Made by a program: the position numbers and the translations under genes. DNA of 64,000 bases from CAWAYR01 sp050250875 (GTDB taxonomy: Bacteria; Acidobacteriota; Vicinamibacteria; Vicinamibacterales; UBA2999), in contig JBFWNV010000001.1 of the NCBI GenBank assembly GCA_050250875.1, positions 930,001-994,000 on the forward strand, written 5' to 3'. Every line of letters begins with the position of its first letter. Position 1 is the stretch's first letter. This document shows positions 43,883 through 52,253 of the stretch, one piece after another. The notes under the pieces are model-generated. The model saw nothing but the letters and a program-made list of their open reading frames with translations. It was not told where the DNA came from and searched no databases.

Positions 43883-45487
43883 TTACTTCGGCGCCCGCAC
43901 CGGCGCGAAGTCCTGCCACAGCCGGCCGAGCAGTTCGCCGTTCACCGTCGCGACGTCGGCGACCGGCGGCGTCTTGTCCGAGAACAGCTCGAGCCTGACC
44001 GTGCCGCAGTCGGGCGCGAAGGCGCCCGGATCGAACACGTACAGCCCCTCGTGGATGGCGTCGGTGGCCGAGATGCGGCGCTCGATCAGGAACGGGTGGA
44101 TCGGCGTGATCTCGACGCTGCCGCACAGCGCGCGCAGCCGCGTGAACCCCGACACGAAGCGCTTGATCGGCGGCAGCGCGACGCCCTGGGTCATCACCAG
44201 GCCGCGCGCCACCCTGGTCCAGAAGCCTTCTTCGCGCTTGGGCGTGACGCGCACCAGCAGCACGCTCGGCGTGTCGGCCACGTAGTCGCTCCAGTTGAAG
44301 AAGTCCATCGATGCGCGGCTGCCGGCGTAGGCCGACACCGGCGTGATGAGCGACACGTCGAAGCCCTCCGACGCCACCTGATAGGGACTCAGGCTGCCGA
44401 TGCGGCGCTTCGCCTCGGCCTCCAGCGCCTCGATCGACAGGGTCTGCGCCGGTTCCACCGGCAGCCGGGTCGGGTCCGGAGCGGGCGCCTTGGCCAGCGC
44501 CGCCTCGGCTGCGGTCACGACGTCGCAGACGGCGTCCTTTCGCACGACCCGGGCGTCGTCGGGCTCGTCGCTTTCCTTGGCGGCGAGGAGCGAGGTGAGG
44601 CCCACCACGTCGCCGCCGGGACCGAACACCGGGCCGCCGACGCTGCCCGGCCGCAGCCGCAGGTCGGCGATCATCGTGCGCGAGGCCACGCGCTGCACGG
44701 TGCCCTCGAACACGTCGGTGCCGCGCAGCGTCGGGATGCCCAGCGCCGCCACCTCCTGGCCGTTGGCCAGCGCAGTCTTCGCTGCCGCGCCGCAGGACAG
44801 CGGCACCGGCGCGATGCCGGTCACCACCGTCGGATCGACGGCCAGCACGGCGACGTCGCTGGCGCGATCGGCCACCAGCACCCGCCCGCGCACCTTCAGC
44901 GTGGGCGTGAGCTGCACCGCGATGGCGGTGGCGTCGCCGATGGCCTGCTGGCTGGTGGCGACGAGGCCGCGGGTGTCGATGACGAAGCCCGAGGCGTGCA
45001 CGGTGGGCGTCCACAACTGCACCACGCTGTCCTGCCAGAGCACGACCACGTCGGTCGAACCGCGCACGCCCGCGGATCCGCCGCCTGCCGCGTCCACGTC
45101 GGCGTTGGCGCCGGTGAGGCCCAGCGCTGTCTCCTGCCCCGACGCGACGTCCACGGTCTGCCGCCACGACAGCGCGCGGCCATCGAGGGCCAGCGGCTGG
45201 TCCGACTCCACCACGTAGCGGCCAGGCGGCAGGCGCAGGCTGGCCGTGCCATCGGCTGCCGTGACGACCCGGCGCGGTGTCGCCGTCGGCGGGTCGTCGC
45301 TCACCAGCAGGGCATGTCGCGCCACCGGCACGGCCGGGCGATCGCCGCTGGCGACCGTGACCGTGATGCGCAGCGTGCCGGTGGCCTGGGCCATCGCCAC
45401 GCTCGCCCACGCGCCGGCCACGGCCGTCAGGATGAGCGCGGCGGCGGCGCGGCGCACGGCGCCGAGGTGGCGGAACCGCGAATGCAT
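43883..45487 (-). CDS. Exported trypsin-fold (HtrA-like) pseudoprotease with carboxypeptidase-regulatory-like domain
   Basis: 534 residues with a signal ending ASVAMAQ (about 34). Residues 38-126 form a CarboxypepD-regulatory-like beta sandwich (RRVVTAADGTASLRLPPGRYVVES). The trypsin fold follows: HASGFVIDTRGLVATSQQAI, ADRASDVAVLAVD, LRPGSVGGPVFGPGGDVVGL. In active HtrA proteases these read TNxHV, DLAVLKV and GNSGGP. Here the His position is Gln (180/181) and the Ser position is Val283, while Asp211 remains, so the protein should be inactive and probably binds a partner. The C-terminal 200 residues are unrecognised. Confidence 0.78.
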   Translation of the reverse strand: MHSRFRHLGAVRRAAAALILTAVAGAWASVAMAQATGTLRITVTVASGDRPAVPVARHALLVSDDPPTATPRRVVTAADGTASLRLPPGRYVVESDQPLALDGRALSWRQTVDVASGQETALGLTGANADVDAAGGGSAGVRGSTDVVVLWQDSVVQLWTPTVHASGFVIDTRGLVATSQQAIGDATAIAVQLTPTLKVRGRVLVADRASDVAVLAVDPTVVTGIAPVPLSCGAAAKTALANGQEVAALGIPTLRGTDVFEGTVQRVASRTMIADLRLRPGSVGGPVFGPGGDVVGLTSLLAAKESDEPDDARVVRKDAVCDVVTAAEAALAKAPAPDPTRLPVEPAQTLSIEALEAEAKRRIGSLSPYQVASEGFDVSLITPVSAYAGSRASMDFFNWSDYVADTPSVLLVRVTPKREEGFWTRVARGLVMTQGVALPPIKRFVSGFTRLRALCGSVEITPIHPFLIERRISATDAIHEGLYVFDPGAFAPDCGTVRLELFSDKTPPVADVATVNGELLGRLWQDFAPVRAPK

Positions 45488-45548
45488 TTCGTCCCCATCG
45501 TACCGCCGCCTGCAAACGTTCCTGACGCGGCCTCCGTCTAAGCCGGGC

Positions 45549-48113
45549 GTGAGTACCCTTCTCCGCGACGTCCTCTATTCCCTGCGCAAGCTCGCCTCGG
45601 CCCGGGTGTTCACCGCCACGGCCGTGCTCACGCTGGCCCTGGGCATCGGCGGCACCACCGCCATCTTCACGCTGATTCACGCGGTGATGCTCAAGTCGCT
45701 GCCGGTGGCCGACCCCGATCGGCTGTATCGCATCGGCGACGGCGACAACTGCTGCGTGCAGGGCGGCCCGCAGGACCGCTGGGGGATGTTCTCGTATCCG
45801 CTCTTCGAGCGCATCCGCACCGAGGTGCCGGAGTTCGAGTCGCTCACCGCTTTCCAGGCCGGGCGCAACCGTCTCAGCGTGCGCCGCCAGGGGATGGACG
45901 ACGCGCCGCGGCCGCTGCGCTCGATCTACGTCACCGGCACCTACTTCACGACGCTGGGCGTCGGCGCTTTCACCGGCCGGGTCTTCACCGCCGAGGACGA
46001 TCGCCCGGCGGCGCCGCCGGTGGTGGTGATGGCGTATCACGCCTGGCAGGGCCTCTACGGCGCCGATCCGGCCGTGGTCGGCGGCACGCTGGTCATCGAG
46101 GGGCAGGCGTTCACGGTGACGGGGGTCGCGCCGCCCGGCTTCTACGGCGAGACGCTGCAGGCCGATCCGCCGGATCTGTGGGTGCCGCTGCAGCAGGAGC
46201 CGCTCATCGTCGGCGGCGAGACGTCGCTCCTGCGCCAGCCGATCTCGTCGTGGCTGCGCGTGATCGGCCGATTGAAGCCGGGGGCCACGGTCGCCGGCAT
46301 GGACGCACGCCTCACCGGGCTGCTCCGCCAGTGGATGCAGCACGAGGCCGGCTATCCGCCCAACTGGATGGCCGAGATCGAACGCACGCTGCCACAGCAG
46401 ACCATCACGGTGGTGCCGGCCGGCGCCGGCGTCGGCGTGATGAAGGAGCAGTACGGCCGCAGCCTGCGCATCCTGCTCGGCGTCTGCGCGCTGGTGCTGC
46501 TCATCGCGTGCGCCAACGTCGCCAACCTGCTGCTGGCGCGGGCGGTGTCACGCCGCGCCCAGACCGCCGTGCGCCTGGCGATGGGCGCCTCGCGCATGCA
46601 GATCATCACCGAGGCGCTGGTCGAGAGCGTGGTGCTGGCCATCGGCGGCGCCGTGGTCGGCCTGGTGGTGGCCACCGCGGCGGCGCGCCTGCTGCTGTCG
46701 CTGGCGTTCTCGGGCGCCACCACCCTGCCGATCGAGACCACCCCGTCGCCGCTCGTGCTCGGCTTCGCCACAGCCCTCGCCGTGCTCACCGGCCTGCTCT
46801 TCGGCGCCGCGCCGGCGTGGTTCGCCACCCGCACCGACCCCATCGAGGCGCTGCGCGGCTCGGGCCGCACCGCCGGCGACCGGGCGTCGTTCGCGCGCAC
46901 GGCGCTGCTCGTCGTCCAGGCCGCGCTCAGCGTCGTGCTGGTGGCCGGCTCGACGATGCTGGGCCGCAGCCTGGGCAACCTGCAGGGCCAGGACTTCGGC
47001 TTCGCGCGCCAGGGCCGCGTGATCGTCTCGGTGGGCCGGCCGTCGTCGTCGGTCACCCCCGGGCCGCAGCTCACCGCCCTGTATCGCGATCTCGAGGATC
47101 GCCTGTCACGGATTCCCGGCGTCCAGGGCGCCGGCCTCGCCCTCTACAACCCGCTCACCAACAACTGGGGCGAGGGCATCCTCATCGCCGGCAAGCCGCA
47201 GCCGCCCCCGGGCGAGCAGACCGGCGCGTCGTGGGACCGGGTCAGCACCGGCTACCTGCAACACCTCGGCGTCACGCTCACCCGCGGCCGACACTTCACC
47301 GCTGCCGACAACGAGCAGTCGGAGGCCGTGGCGATCGTCAACGAGGCCTTCGTGAAGCGCTTCTTCACGGCCGATGAGGATCCACTCGACCAGCACTTCG
47401 GGCTCAATCTGCCCGAGAACGTCAACCACTTCCGCATCGTCGGCGTGATCAAGGACGCCCGCTTCGCCGGCTTCCAGCTCGATCGGCCGGCGCGGCCGAT
47501 GTTCTTCGTGCCGCTCGCCCAGACCGTGGACTACGCCAACGAGATGATGCGGCGGGTGCAGACCTCGTCGCTCTACGCGGGCGGCATCCTGCTCGTCACC
47601 AACACGCCGCCGGGCACGCTGGAGCCGCAGGTGGCGCGGGCGTTGGCCGAGGCCGACCCGAACCTGGCGGTCATCACCATCCGCTCGCTCGAACAGCAGG
47701 TGCAGGTGGTCTTCAACCAGCAGCGCGCGGTCAGCAGCCTGGCCGGGCTGTTCGGCGTGGTGGCGCTGCTGCTCGCCGGCATCGGCCTCTACGGCGTCAC
47801 CGCCTACTCGGTGGCGCGGCGCACCAGCGAGATCGGCGTGCGGATGGCGCTGGGCGCCGATCGCGGCAGGGTGATGCACCTGATCCTCGGCAGCGCGTTC
47901 AAGCGCGTCGCGATCGGGCTGGCGCTGGGTCTGCCGCTGGCCGTCGGCGCCGGCTATCTGCTGTCGGCCCAGCTCTTCGGCGTGTCGTTCTGGGATCCGG
48001 TGGCGCTCGGCGTGGCCGCCGGCGCGCTCGGCCTGGCGGCGCTGGTCGCCAGCGTGGTGCCGGCGACGCGCGCGGCCAGTCTGGCGCCGATGCTGGCGCT
48101 CAGAACCGAGTAG
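45549..48113 (+). CDS. ADOP-type permease (duplicated MacB/FtsX), short N-terminus
   Basis: 854 residues. GTG start, then directly VLYSLRKLASARVFTATAVLTLALGIGGTTAIF (TM1 region), so the permease-prefix domain is absent, unlike the gene at 12838. A MacB-type periplasmic domain (RSIYVTGTYFTTLGVGAFTGRVF) is followed by FtsX helices (LLGVCALVLLIACANVANLLLARAVSRRAQTAVRLAMGA), a second periplasmic domain and a second FtsX unit ending with ARRTSEIGVRMALGADRG. No ATPase nearby and no PadR here. Substrate unknown. Confidence 0.9.
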   Translation: MSTLLRDVLYSLRKLASARVFTATAVLTLALGIGGTTAIFTLIHAVMLKSLPVADPDRLYRIGDGDNCCVQGGPQDRWGMFSYPLFERIRTEVPEFESLTAFQAGRNRLSVRRQGMDDAPRPLRSIYVTGTYFTTLGVGAFTGRVFTAEDDRPAAPPVVVMAYHAWQGLYGADPAVVGGTLVIEGQAFTVTGVAPPGFYGETLQADPPDLWVPLQQEPLIVGGETSLLRQPISSWLRVIGRLKPGATVAGMDARLTGLLRQWMQHEAGYPPNWMAEIERTLPQQTITVVPAGAGVGVMKEQYGRSLRILLGVCALVLLIACANVANLLLARAVSRRAQTAVRLAMGASRMQIITEALVESVVLAIGGAVVGLVVATAAARLLLSLAFSGATTLPIETTPSPLVLGFATALAVLTGLLFGAAPAWFATRTDPIEALRGSGRTAGDRASFARTALLVVQAALSVVLVAGSTMLGRSLGNLQGQDFGFARQGRVIVSVGRPSSSVTPGPQLTALYRDLEDRLSRIPGVQGAGLALYNPLTNNWGEGILIAGKPQPPPGEQTGASWDRVSTGYLQHLGVTLTRGRHFTAADNEQSEAVAIVNEAFVKRFFTADEDPLDQHFGLNLPENVNHFRIVGVIKDARFAGFQLDRPARPMFFVPLAQTVDYANEMMRRVQTSSLYAGGILLVTNTPPGTLEPQVARALAEADPNLAVITIRSLEQQVQVVFNQQRAVSSLAGLFGVVALLLAGIGLYGVTAYSVARRTSEIGVRMALGADRGRVMHLILGSAFKRVAIGLALGLPLAVGAGYLLSAQLFGVSFWDPVALGVAAGALGLAALVASVVPATRAASLAPMLALRTE

Positions 48114-48139
48114 CCGCGGGGGCGGTGGCATGATGGCGC

Positions 48140-48637
48140 GTGCTCACCGACGTGCTGTGCACGCGCTGCGGGCTGTGTTGCGACGGCACGCTGTTCGGCG
48201 ACGTCGAGCTGACCGGCCGGCGTGAGGCGACACGGCTCCAGGCCCTGGGCCTCGACGTGGACACCGACGACGCCGACGTGGAACTGCTGGCGCTGCCGTG
48301 CGCGGGCCTGCGCGGCACCCGCTGCGCCGTCTACGCCGACCGGCCGCGCTGCTGCCGCACCTTCGAGTGCCGGCTGCTGCAGGACACCCGGCGCGGCGTG
48401 GTCACGCCAGAGGCGGCGCTGGCCCGCATCGTCCGCACGCGCCGGCAGGTCGAGCGCGTCAGCGCGCTGCTGGGCGGCACCAGGGCCGACCGCGGGCACC
48501 TGCCGCTGGCCGAACGCGTCGCCGACGCGCTGGCCCGTCCCGCCGCACGCTCGTCACCGGCCGGCCAACGCCGGGCCCGGCTGCGGGCGGCGATGACGGC
48601 GCTGCAGCGCACGATCCAGGCGACGTTCCTGGACTGA
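48140..48637 (+). CDS. YkgJ-type cysteine-cluster protein
   Basis: 165 residues. A C-x2-C-x2-CC start (LCTRCGLCCDGTLF, Cys7, 10, 13, 14) and a second cluster LPCAGLRGTRCAVYADRPRCCRTFECRLL form the zinc or iron-sulfur binding core of the YkgJ/UPF0153 family, whose role is not established. The remainder is a basic helical tail. The start is GTG 48140 with CATGAT ending 5 bases before it. It lies between two ADOP permease genes, 26 bases after one and 95 before the other. Confidence 0.82.
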   Translation: MLTDVLCTRCGLCCDGTLFGDVELTGRREATRLQALGLDVDTDDADVELLALPCAGLRGTRCAVYADRPRCCRTFECRLLQDTRRGVVTPEAALARIVRTRRQVERVSALLGGTRADRGHLPLAERVADALARPAARSSPAGQRRARLRAAMTALQRTIQATFLD

Positions 48638-48720
48638 CGCCGGCCCGGGCCGGCCGCGCGATGAACGGATTTCATCGCGGCGATGGCCACACTGCGCTGG
48701 ATTCATGGCCGGCAGCGGTC

Positions 48721-48726
48721 TACCGT
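48721..48726 (+). promoter_or_regulatory. -10-like box TACCGT, predicted leaderless promoter
   Basis: TACCGT ends 6 bases before ATG 48733. Upstream, CATCGC-G-GCGATG (48673-48685) is an inverted repeat that might be an operator. Both are weak on their own. Confidence 0.3.
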
Positions 48727-48732
48727 CCGGGG

Positions 48733-51150
48733 ATGATCGACTCCTCGCTGCGCGACCTCCGCCACGCCGCTCGCGGGCTGCTCGCCCGCCCCACCCACGC
48801 CGCCGTCGTCGTCGCCACGCTGGCCCTCGTCATAGGCGCCGCCAGCGCCGTGCTGAGCGTGGTCAACGCGACGATGGTGCGGCCGCTCCCCTACCCGCAC
48901 GGCGATCGGCTGGTGCAGCTCTTCCTGATGCCGCCGGGCTGGAGGACGTGGAGCGATCGCAATCCGCTGAGCGCATCGGTCCTCCACCGCGTACGCGGGC
49001 AGCTCGGCCAGGCCGAGATGGTCGAGGGGCTGTGGTCGCGCGAGCGCGCGCTCGGCGGCGACCTGGAGCCCGAGTCGGTGACCGCCGGCGCCGTCACCCC
49101 CGGCCTGTTCGCGCTGTTTGGCGGCAGTCCTGCCCTGGGCCGCACGTTCACCGACGCCGAGGACGCGGCGAATGCCAAGGTGGTGGTGCTCGGTCATGCC
49201 CTATGGCAGCGCCGTTTCGGCGGCGATCGGGCCATCGTCGGCCGCACCGTGCTGATCGACCGGGAGCCGCACGAGGTGATCGGCGTGATGGCGCCGGCGT
49301 TCGCCACGGCGTTCTCGCCCACCGAGCTGTGGACGCCGCTCAACGCCAACGTCGTCCCCCTCACCTTCATCTCGACCTTCGTGCAGACGTTCGCGCGGCT
49401 GCAGCCCGGTGCCACCCCCGCGCAACTCGAGGCCGAGTTCGCGGCGACCATGGAGACGGTGATCGCCGAGGCACCGACGTCGTGGACCGGCTGGGCGGTG
49501 CGCGTCGCCGGCGTCCGAGACGCGCAGTTCCGGCTGATCCGCCCCAGCGTGCTCGCGCTCACCGGCGCGATGCTGGTCCTCCTGCTGCTGGCGTGCGCCA
49601 ATCTCGCCAATCTCACGCTGGCGCAGGTGGCCACCCGCCGGCCCGAGATGGCCGTGCGCGCGGCGCTCGGCAGCGGCCGCGGCGGCCTCGTCCGGCTGCA
49701 GGTGGCCGAGACGCTGCTGCTGGCGATGGCCGGCGGTCTTGCCGGAATGCTGGTGGGCCGCTGGACGCTGCCCGCGGTGCTGGCCCTCGATCCCGCCCTC
49801 GCCCGCACGTTCGGCGCGGTCGATCTCGACTGGCGCGTGCAGGCCACGACCGCCGTGCTGACGCTGATGGTGGCGCTGGCCGCCGGCGTCGTGCCGCTGC
49901 TGCGCGAGCTCGGCGGCGATCTGGCGCGGGCCGTCGCCGACGGCAGCCGCCGCACCGCCGGATCGCGTCGCACCCAGCGCACCCGCAACTGGCTGGTCGG
50001 CGCCGAATGCGCGCTGGCGGTGGTGCTGCTGGCCTGCGGGGCGCTGCTGCTGAGCGGCTTCAACCGCGCGTCGCAGCTCGATCCCGGCTTCGATCCGCGG
50101 TCGGTGCTGGCCGCGCAGCTGCGGCTGTCGGCGACGGCCTATCCGACCGAGGCGGCACGCGCGGCGCTCATCGGCCGGGTGCTGGAGCAGGTGCGGGCGG
50201 TGCCCGGTGTCGAGGCGGCCGGCGCGACCATGAACCGCTTCGTCCCCGGGTTCTTCTTCGTGACCCCGATGCACGTCGACGGGCAGCCGACGCCCGACGG
50301 CCAGGCCCACACGGTGCAGTTCCGCCGCGCCAGTCCCGGCTACTTCGCGACCATGCGGATCCCGCTCGTCCGCGGCCGTGACTTCGCCGACGGCGACGGC
50401 GTCGACCAGCCGTGCGTCGTGATCGTCAGCCAGCTGCTGGTCGATCGGCACTGGCCCGACGTCGACCCGATCGGCCGGCGCATCCGCCGCGGCACCAATC
50501 CGCGGCCGTGCACGGTGGTCGGCGTGGTCGGCGACGTGAGCGACGTCGGCTTCGGCCAGCCGCCGGCGCCGACCGTCTATGTCAGCTATACGCAGAACAA
50601 CGTGGCCGTGAATCCTGTGTCGCTGGTGGCGCGCACGCGCGGCGAGCCGCTGGCGTTCGCCCCGGCCATCCGCGCCGCGGTGTTCGCGGCCGATCCGGCG
50701 CAGCCGATCGACTCGGTGACGACGGTGGACCGGTTCCTCGGCGACTCGCTCGGCCCGCAACGCTTCCGCACGACCTTGCTGCTGGTGCTGGGTGCCATCG
50801 GCCTGGCGCTGGCTGCCCTCGGCATCTACGGCGTGACCGCACGGTCGGTCGAGGAACGCAGCCGCGAGCTCGGGGTGCGTCAGGCGCTCGGCGCCACGCC
50901 GGCGACGCTGCTGCGCTTCGTCGTCGGCCAGGCGCTGGCCGTGGTCGCGCTCGGCATCGCCGTGGGCGGGGCACTGGCCGCGCTGGCGTCGGGCCTGCTG
51001 CAGCGGGCGCTGCCCAACATGGATCAGGCCCAGGGCTGGTGGGCGCTGCCGGCCGTGGCCCTGCTGGCGGTGATCGCGGCCGTGGCGGCGGCCGTGCCGG
51101 CACGGCGGGCGCTGGCGGTGTCGCCCACCGAGGCCATCCGCGCCGACTAG
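48733..51150 (+). CDS. ADOP-type permease (duplicated MacB/FtsX)
   Basis: 805 residues. SLRDLRHAARGLLARPTHAAVVVATLALVIGAASAVL is the TM1 region, followed by the first periplasmic domain (ESVTAGAVTPGLFALFGGSPALGRTF), FtsX helices with LLLACANLANLTLAQVATRRPEMAVRAALGSGRG, a second periplasmic domain (FRRASPGYFATMRIPLVRGRDF), and a final FtsX unit with EERSRELGVRQALGATPA. Same architecture as the gene at 45549 but clearly diverged. The stop overlaps the convergent LysR gene by 4 bases. Confidence 0.9.
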   Translation: MIDSSLRDLRHAARGLLARPTHAAVVVATLALVIGAASAVLSVVNATMVRPLPYPHGDRLVQLFLMPPGWRTWSDRNPLSASVLHRVRGQLGQAEMVEGLWSRERALGGDLEPESVTAGAVTPGLFALFGGSPALGRTFTDAEDAANAKVVVLGHALWQRRFGGDRAIVGRTVLIDREPHEVIGVMAPAFATAFSPTELWTPLNANVVPLTFISTFVQTFARLQPGATPAQLEAEFAATMETVIAEAPTSWTGWAVRVAGVRDAQFRLIRPSVLALTGAMLVLLLLACANLANLTLAQVATRRPEMAVRAALGSGRGGLVRLQVAETLLLAMAGGLAGMLVGRWTLPAVLALDPALARTFGAVDLDWRVQATTAVLTLMVALAAGVVPLLRELGGDLARAVADGSRRTAGSRRTQRTRNWLVGAECALAVVLLACGALLLSGFNRASQLDPGFDPRSVLAAQLRLSATAYPTEAARAALIGRVLEQVRAVPGVEAAGATMNRFVPGFFFVTPMHVDGQPTPDGQAHTVQFRRASPGYFATMRIPLVRGRDFADGDGVDQPCVVIVSQLLVDRHWPDVDPIGRRIRRGTNPRPCTVVGVVGDVSDVGFGQPPAPTVYVSYTQNNVAVNPVSLVARTRGEPLAFAPAIRAAVFAADPAQPIDSVTTVDRFLGDSLGPQRFRTTLLLVLGAIGLALAALGIYGVTARSVEERSRELGVRQALGATPATLLRFVVGQALAVVALGIAVGGALAALASGLLQRALPNMDQAQGWWALPAVALLAVIAAVAAAVPARRALAVSPTEAIRAD

Positions 51151-52067
51151 CGGGCTCGCCGCAGGGCTTTCGCCGGCGCCGCCTGCGCCGCCATCAGCGC
51201 CACGAAGTCCTTCTGCCACACCGGCTCGACGTGGTGGCGCAGCGTGGCGGCGAGCCACGGGCGGAAGACGCCCTTGCGGCCGATGCGCACGGCCCGCACC
51301 GTCCCCGACCGGAGCGCCGGTTCGATCGCCCAGCGCGCCATCACGCCGATGCCCTGGCCGGCCTTGACCAGTTCGAGGATGGCCTCGGTGAGCGGCACCC
51401 GTGACACCCGCGCCGGCTCCACGCCGGCCGGCATCAGCACGTAGCGGAAGATGTCGCTGCTGCGCCGCTCCAGGTTGTAGAGCAGCAGATGCGTTCCGGC
51501 CAGGTCGGCGGCGTCGATGTGCGGACGCGCGGCGAAGGCGTGCGCCGGCGGCACCACCGCGACCAGTTCGTCCTTGAACACCGGCCGGGTGACCAGGCGC
51601 GCGTCGTCGACGGCGTCGGTGATGAAGGCGAGGTCGATCTGGCCGTCGAGCAGCGCGGCCACCGGCCGATCGGTGGCCTCGACGACGATCCGCACGTCCA
51701 CCGCGGGATAGCGGCGGTGGAACGTCTCGAGCAGCGGCGGCAGCCAGTGATAGCCGGTGTTGCACTGCGTGCACAGGCGCAGCACGCCGCTGCCCGGCGC
51801 CGACAGCGCCCGCACGTCGTCTTCGGCGCGGGCCAGCTCGTCGAGCACGCGGCGCGCCGTGGCGAGCACACGCTCCCCCGCCGGCGTCAGCGCCATGCGC
51901 CGGCCGAGGCGCAGGAACAGCGGCGTCTCGAGGCGCGATTCGAGGTCGCGCAGCTGGTGCGACAGCGCCGACTGGGTCAGGTGCAGCCGCTCGGCGGCGC
52001 GGGTGACGCTGCCGGTGGCGGCAATCTCGGCGACGAGCGCCAGGTGGCGGACCTCGAGGGCGGACAT
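51147..52067 (-). CDS. LysR-family regulator, MetR-like
   Basis: 306 residues. N-terminal winged helix (HLALVAEIAATGSVTRAAERLHLTQSALSHQLRDLE), then the effector domain with RLCTQCNTGYHWLPPLLETFH, a segment characteristic of MetR, which senses homocysteine and activates methionine synthase genes. No methionine gene lies nearby, so the target is unknown. The start ATG 52067 is chosen from the helix position. The inverted repeat TGAG-N5-CTCA upstream has the MetR-box geometry and suggests autoregulation. Confidence 0.85.
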   Translation of the reverse strand: MSALEVRHLALVAEIAATGSVTRAAERLHLTQSALSHQLRDLESRLETPLFLRLGRRMALTPAGERVLATARRVLDELARAEDDVRALSAPGSGVLRLCTQCNTGYHWLPPLLETFHRRYPAVDVRIVVEATDRPVAALLDGQIDLAFITDAVDDARLVTRPVFKDELVAVVPPAHAFAARPHIDAADLAGTHLLLYNLERRSSDIFRYVLMPAGVEPARVSRVPLTEAILELVKAGQGIGVMARWAIEPALRSGTVRAVRIGRKGVFRPWLAATLRHHVEPVWQKDFVALMAAQAAPAKALRRAR

Positions 52068-52073
52068 CGGCGG

Positions 52074-52092
52074 CGATGAGCATGGCTCATCG
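52074..52092 (-). promoter_or_regulatory. MetR-like box upstream of the LysR gene
   Basis: CGATGAG-CATGG-CTCATCG is a perfect 7-base inverted repeat with a 5-base spacer, 7 bases before the regulator start. Its core TGAG-N5-CTCA resembles the known MetR site TGAA-N5-TTCA. The remainder of 52093-52253 holds nothing I can identify. Confidence 0.55.
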
Positions 52093-52253
52093 TTCTCGAA
52101 TTTACCATGCACGATGTTCGCAGCGGCGCCGCGGCACGCGGTCTGGCCGCGGCGGGTTCAGGCTCTGCGCATGGTCGTGGCGCAGCGTCGGCATCGTGGC
52201 GGCGGTGCTGCTGATGCTGCGCCAGCGCTCGTAGCGGCGGCGCCCGGCCCGCG

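Noticed and set aside
48673..48685. CATCGC-G-GCGATG inverted repeat as a firm operator
   Set aside because: Only 6-base GC-rich arms; such repeats are common by chance in this base composition.
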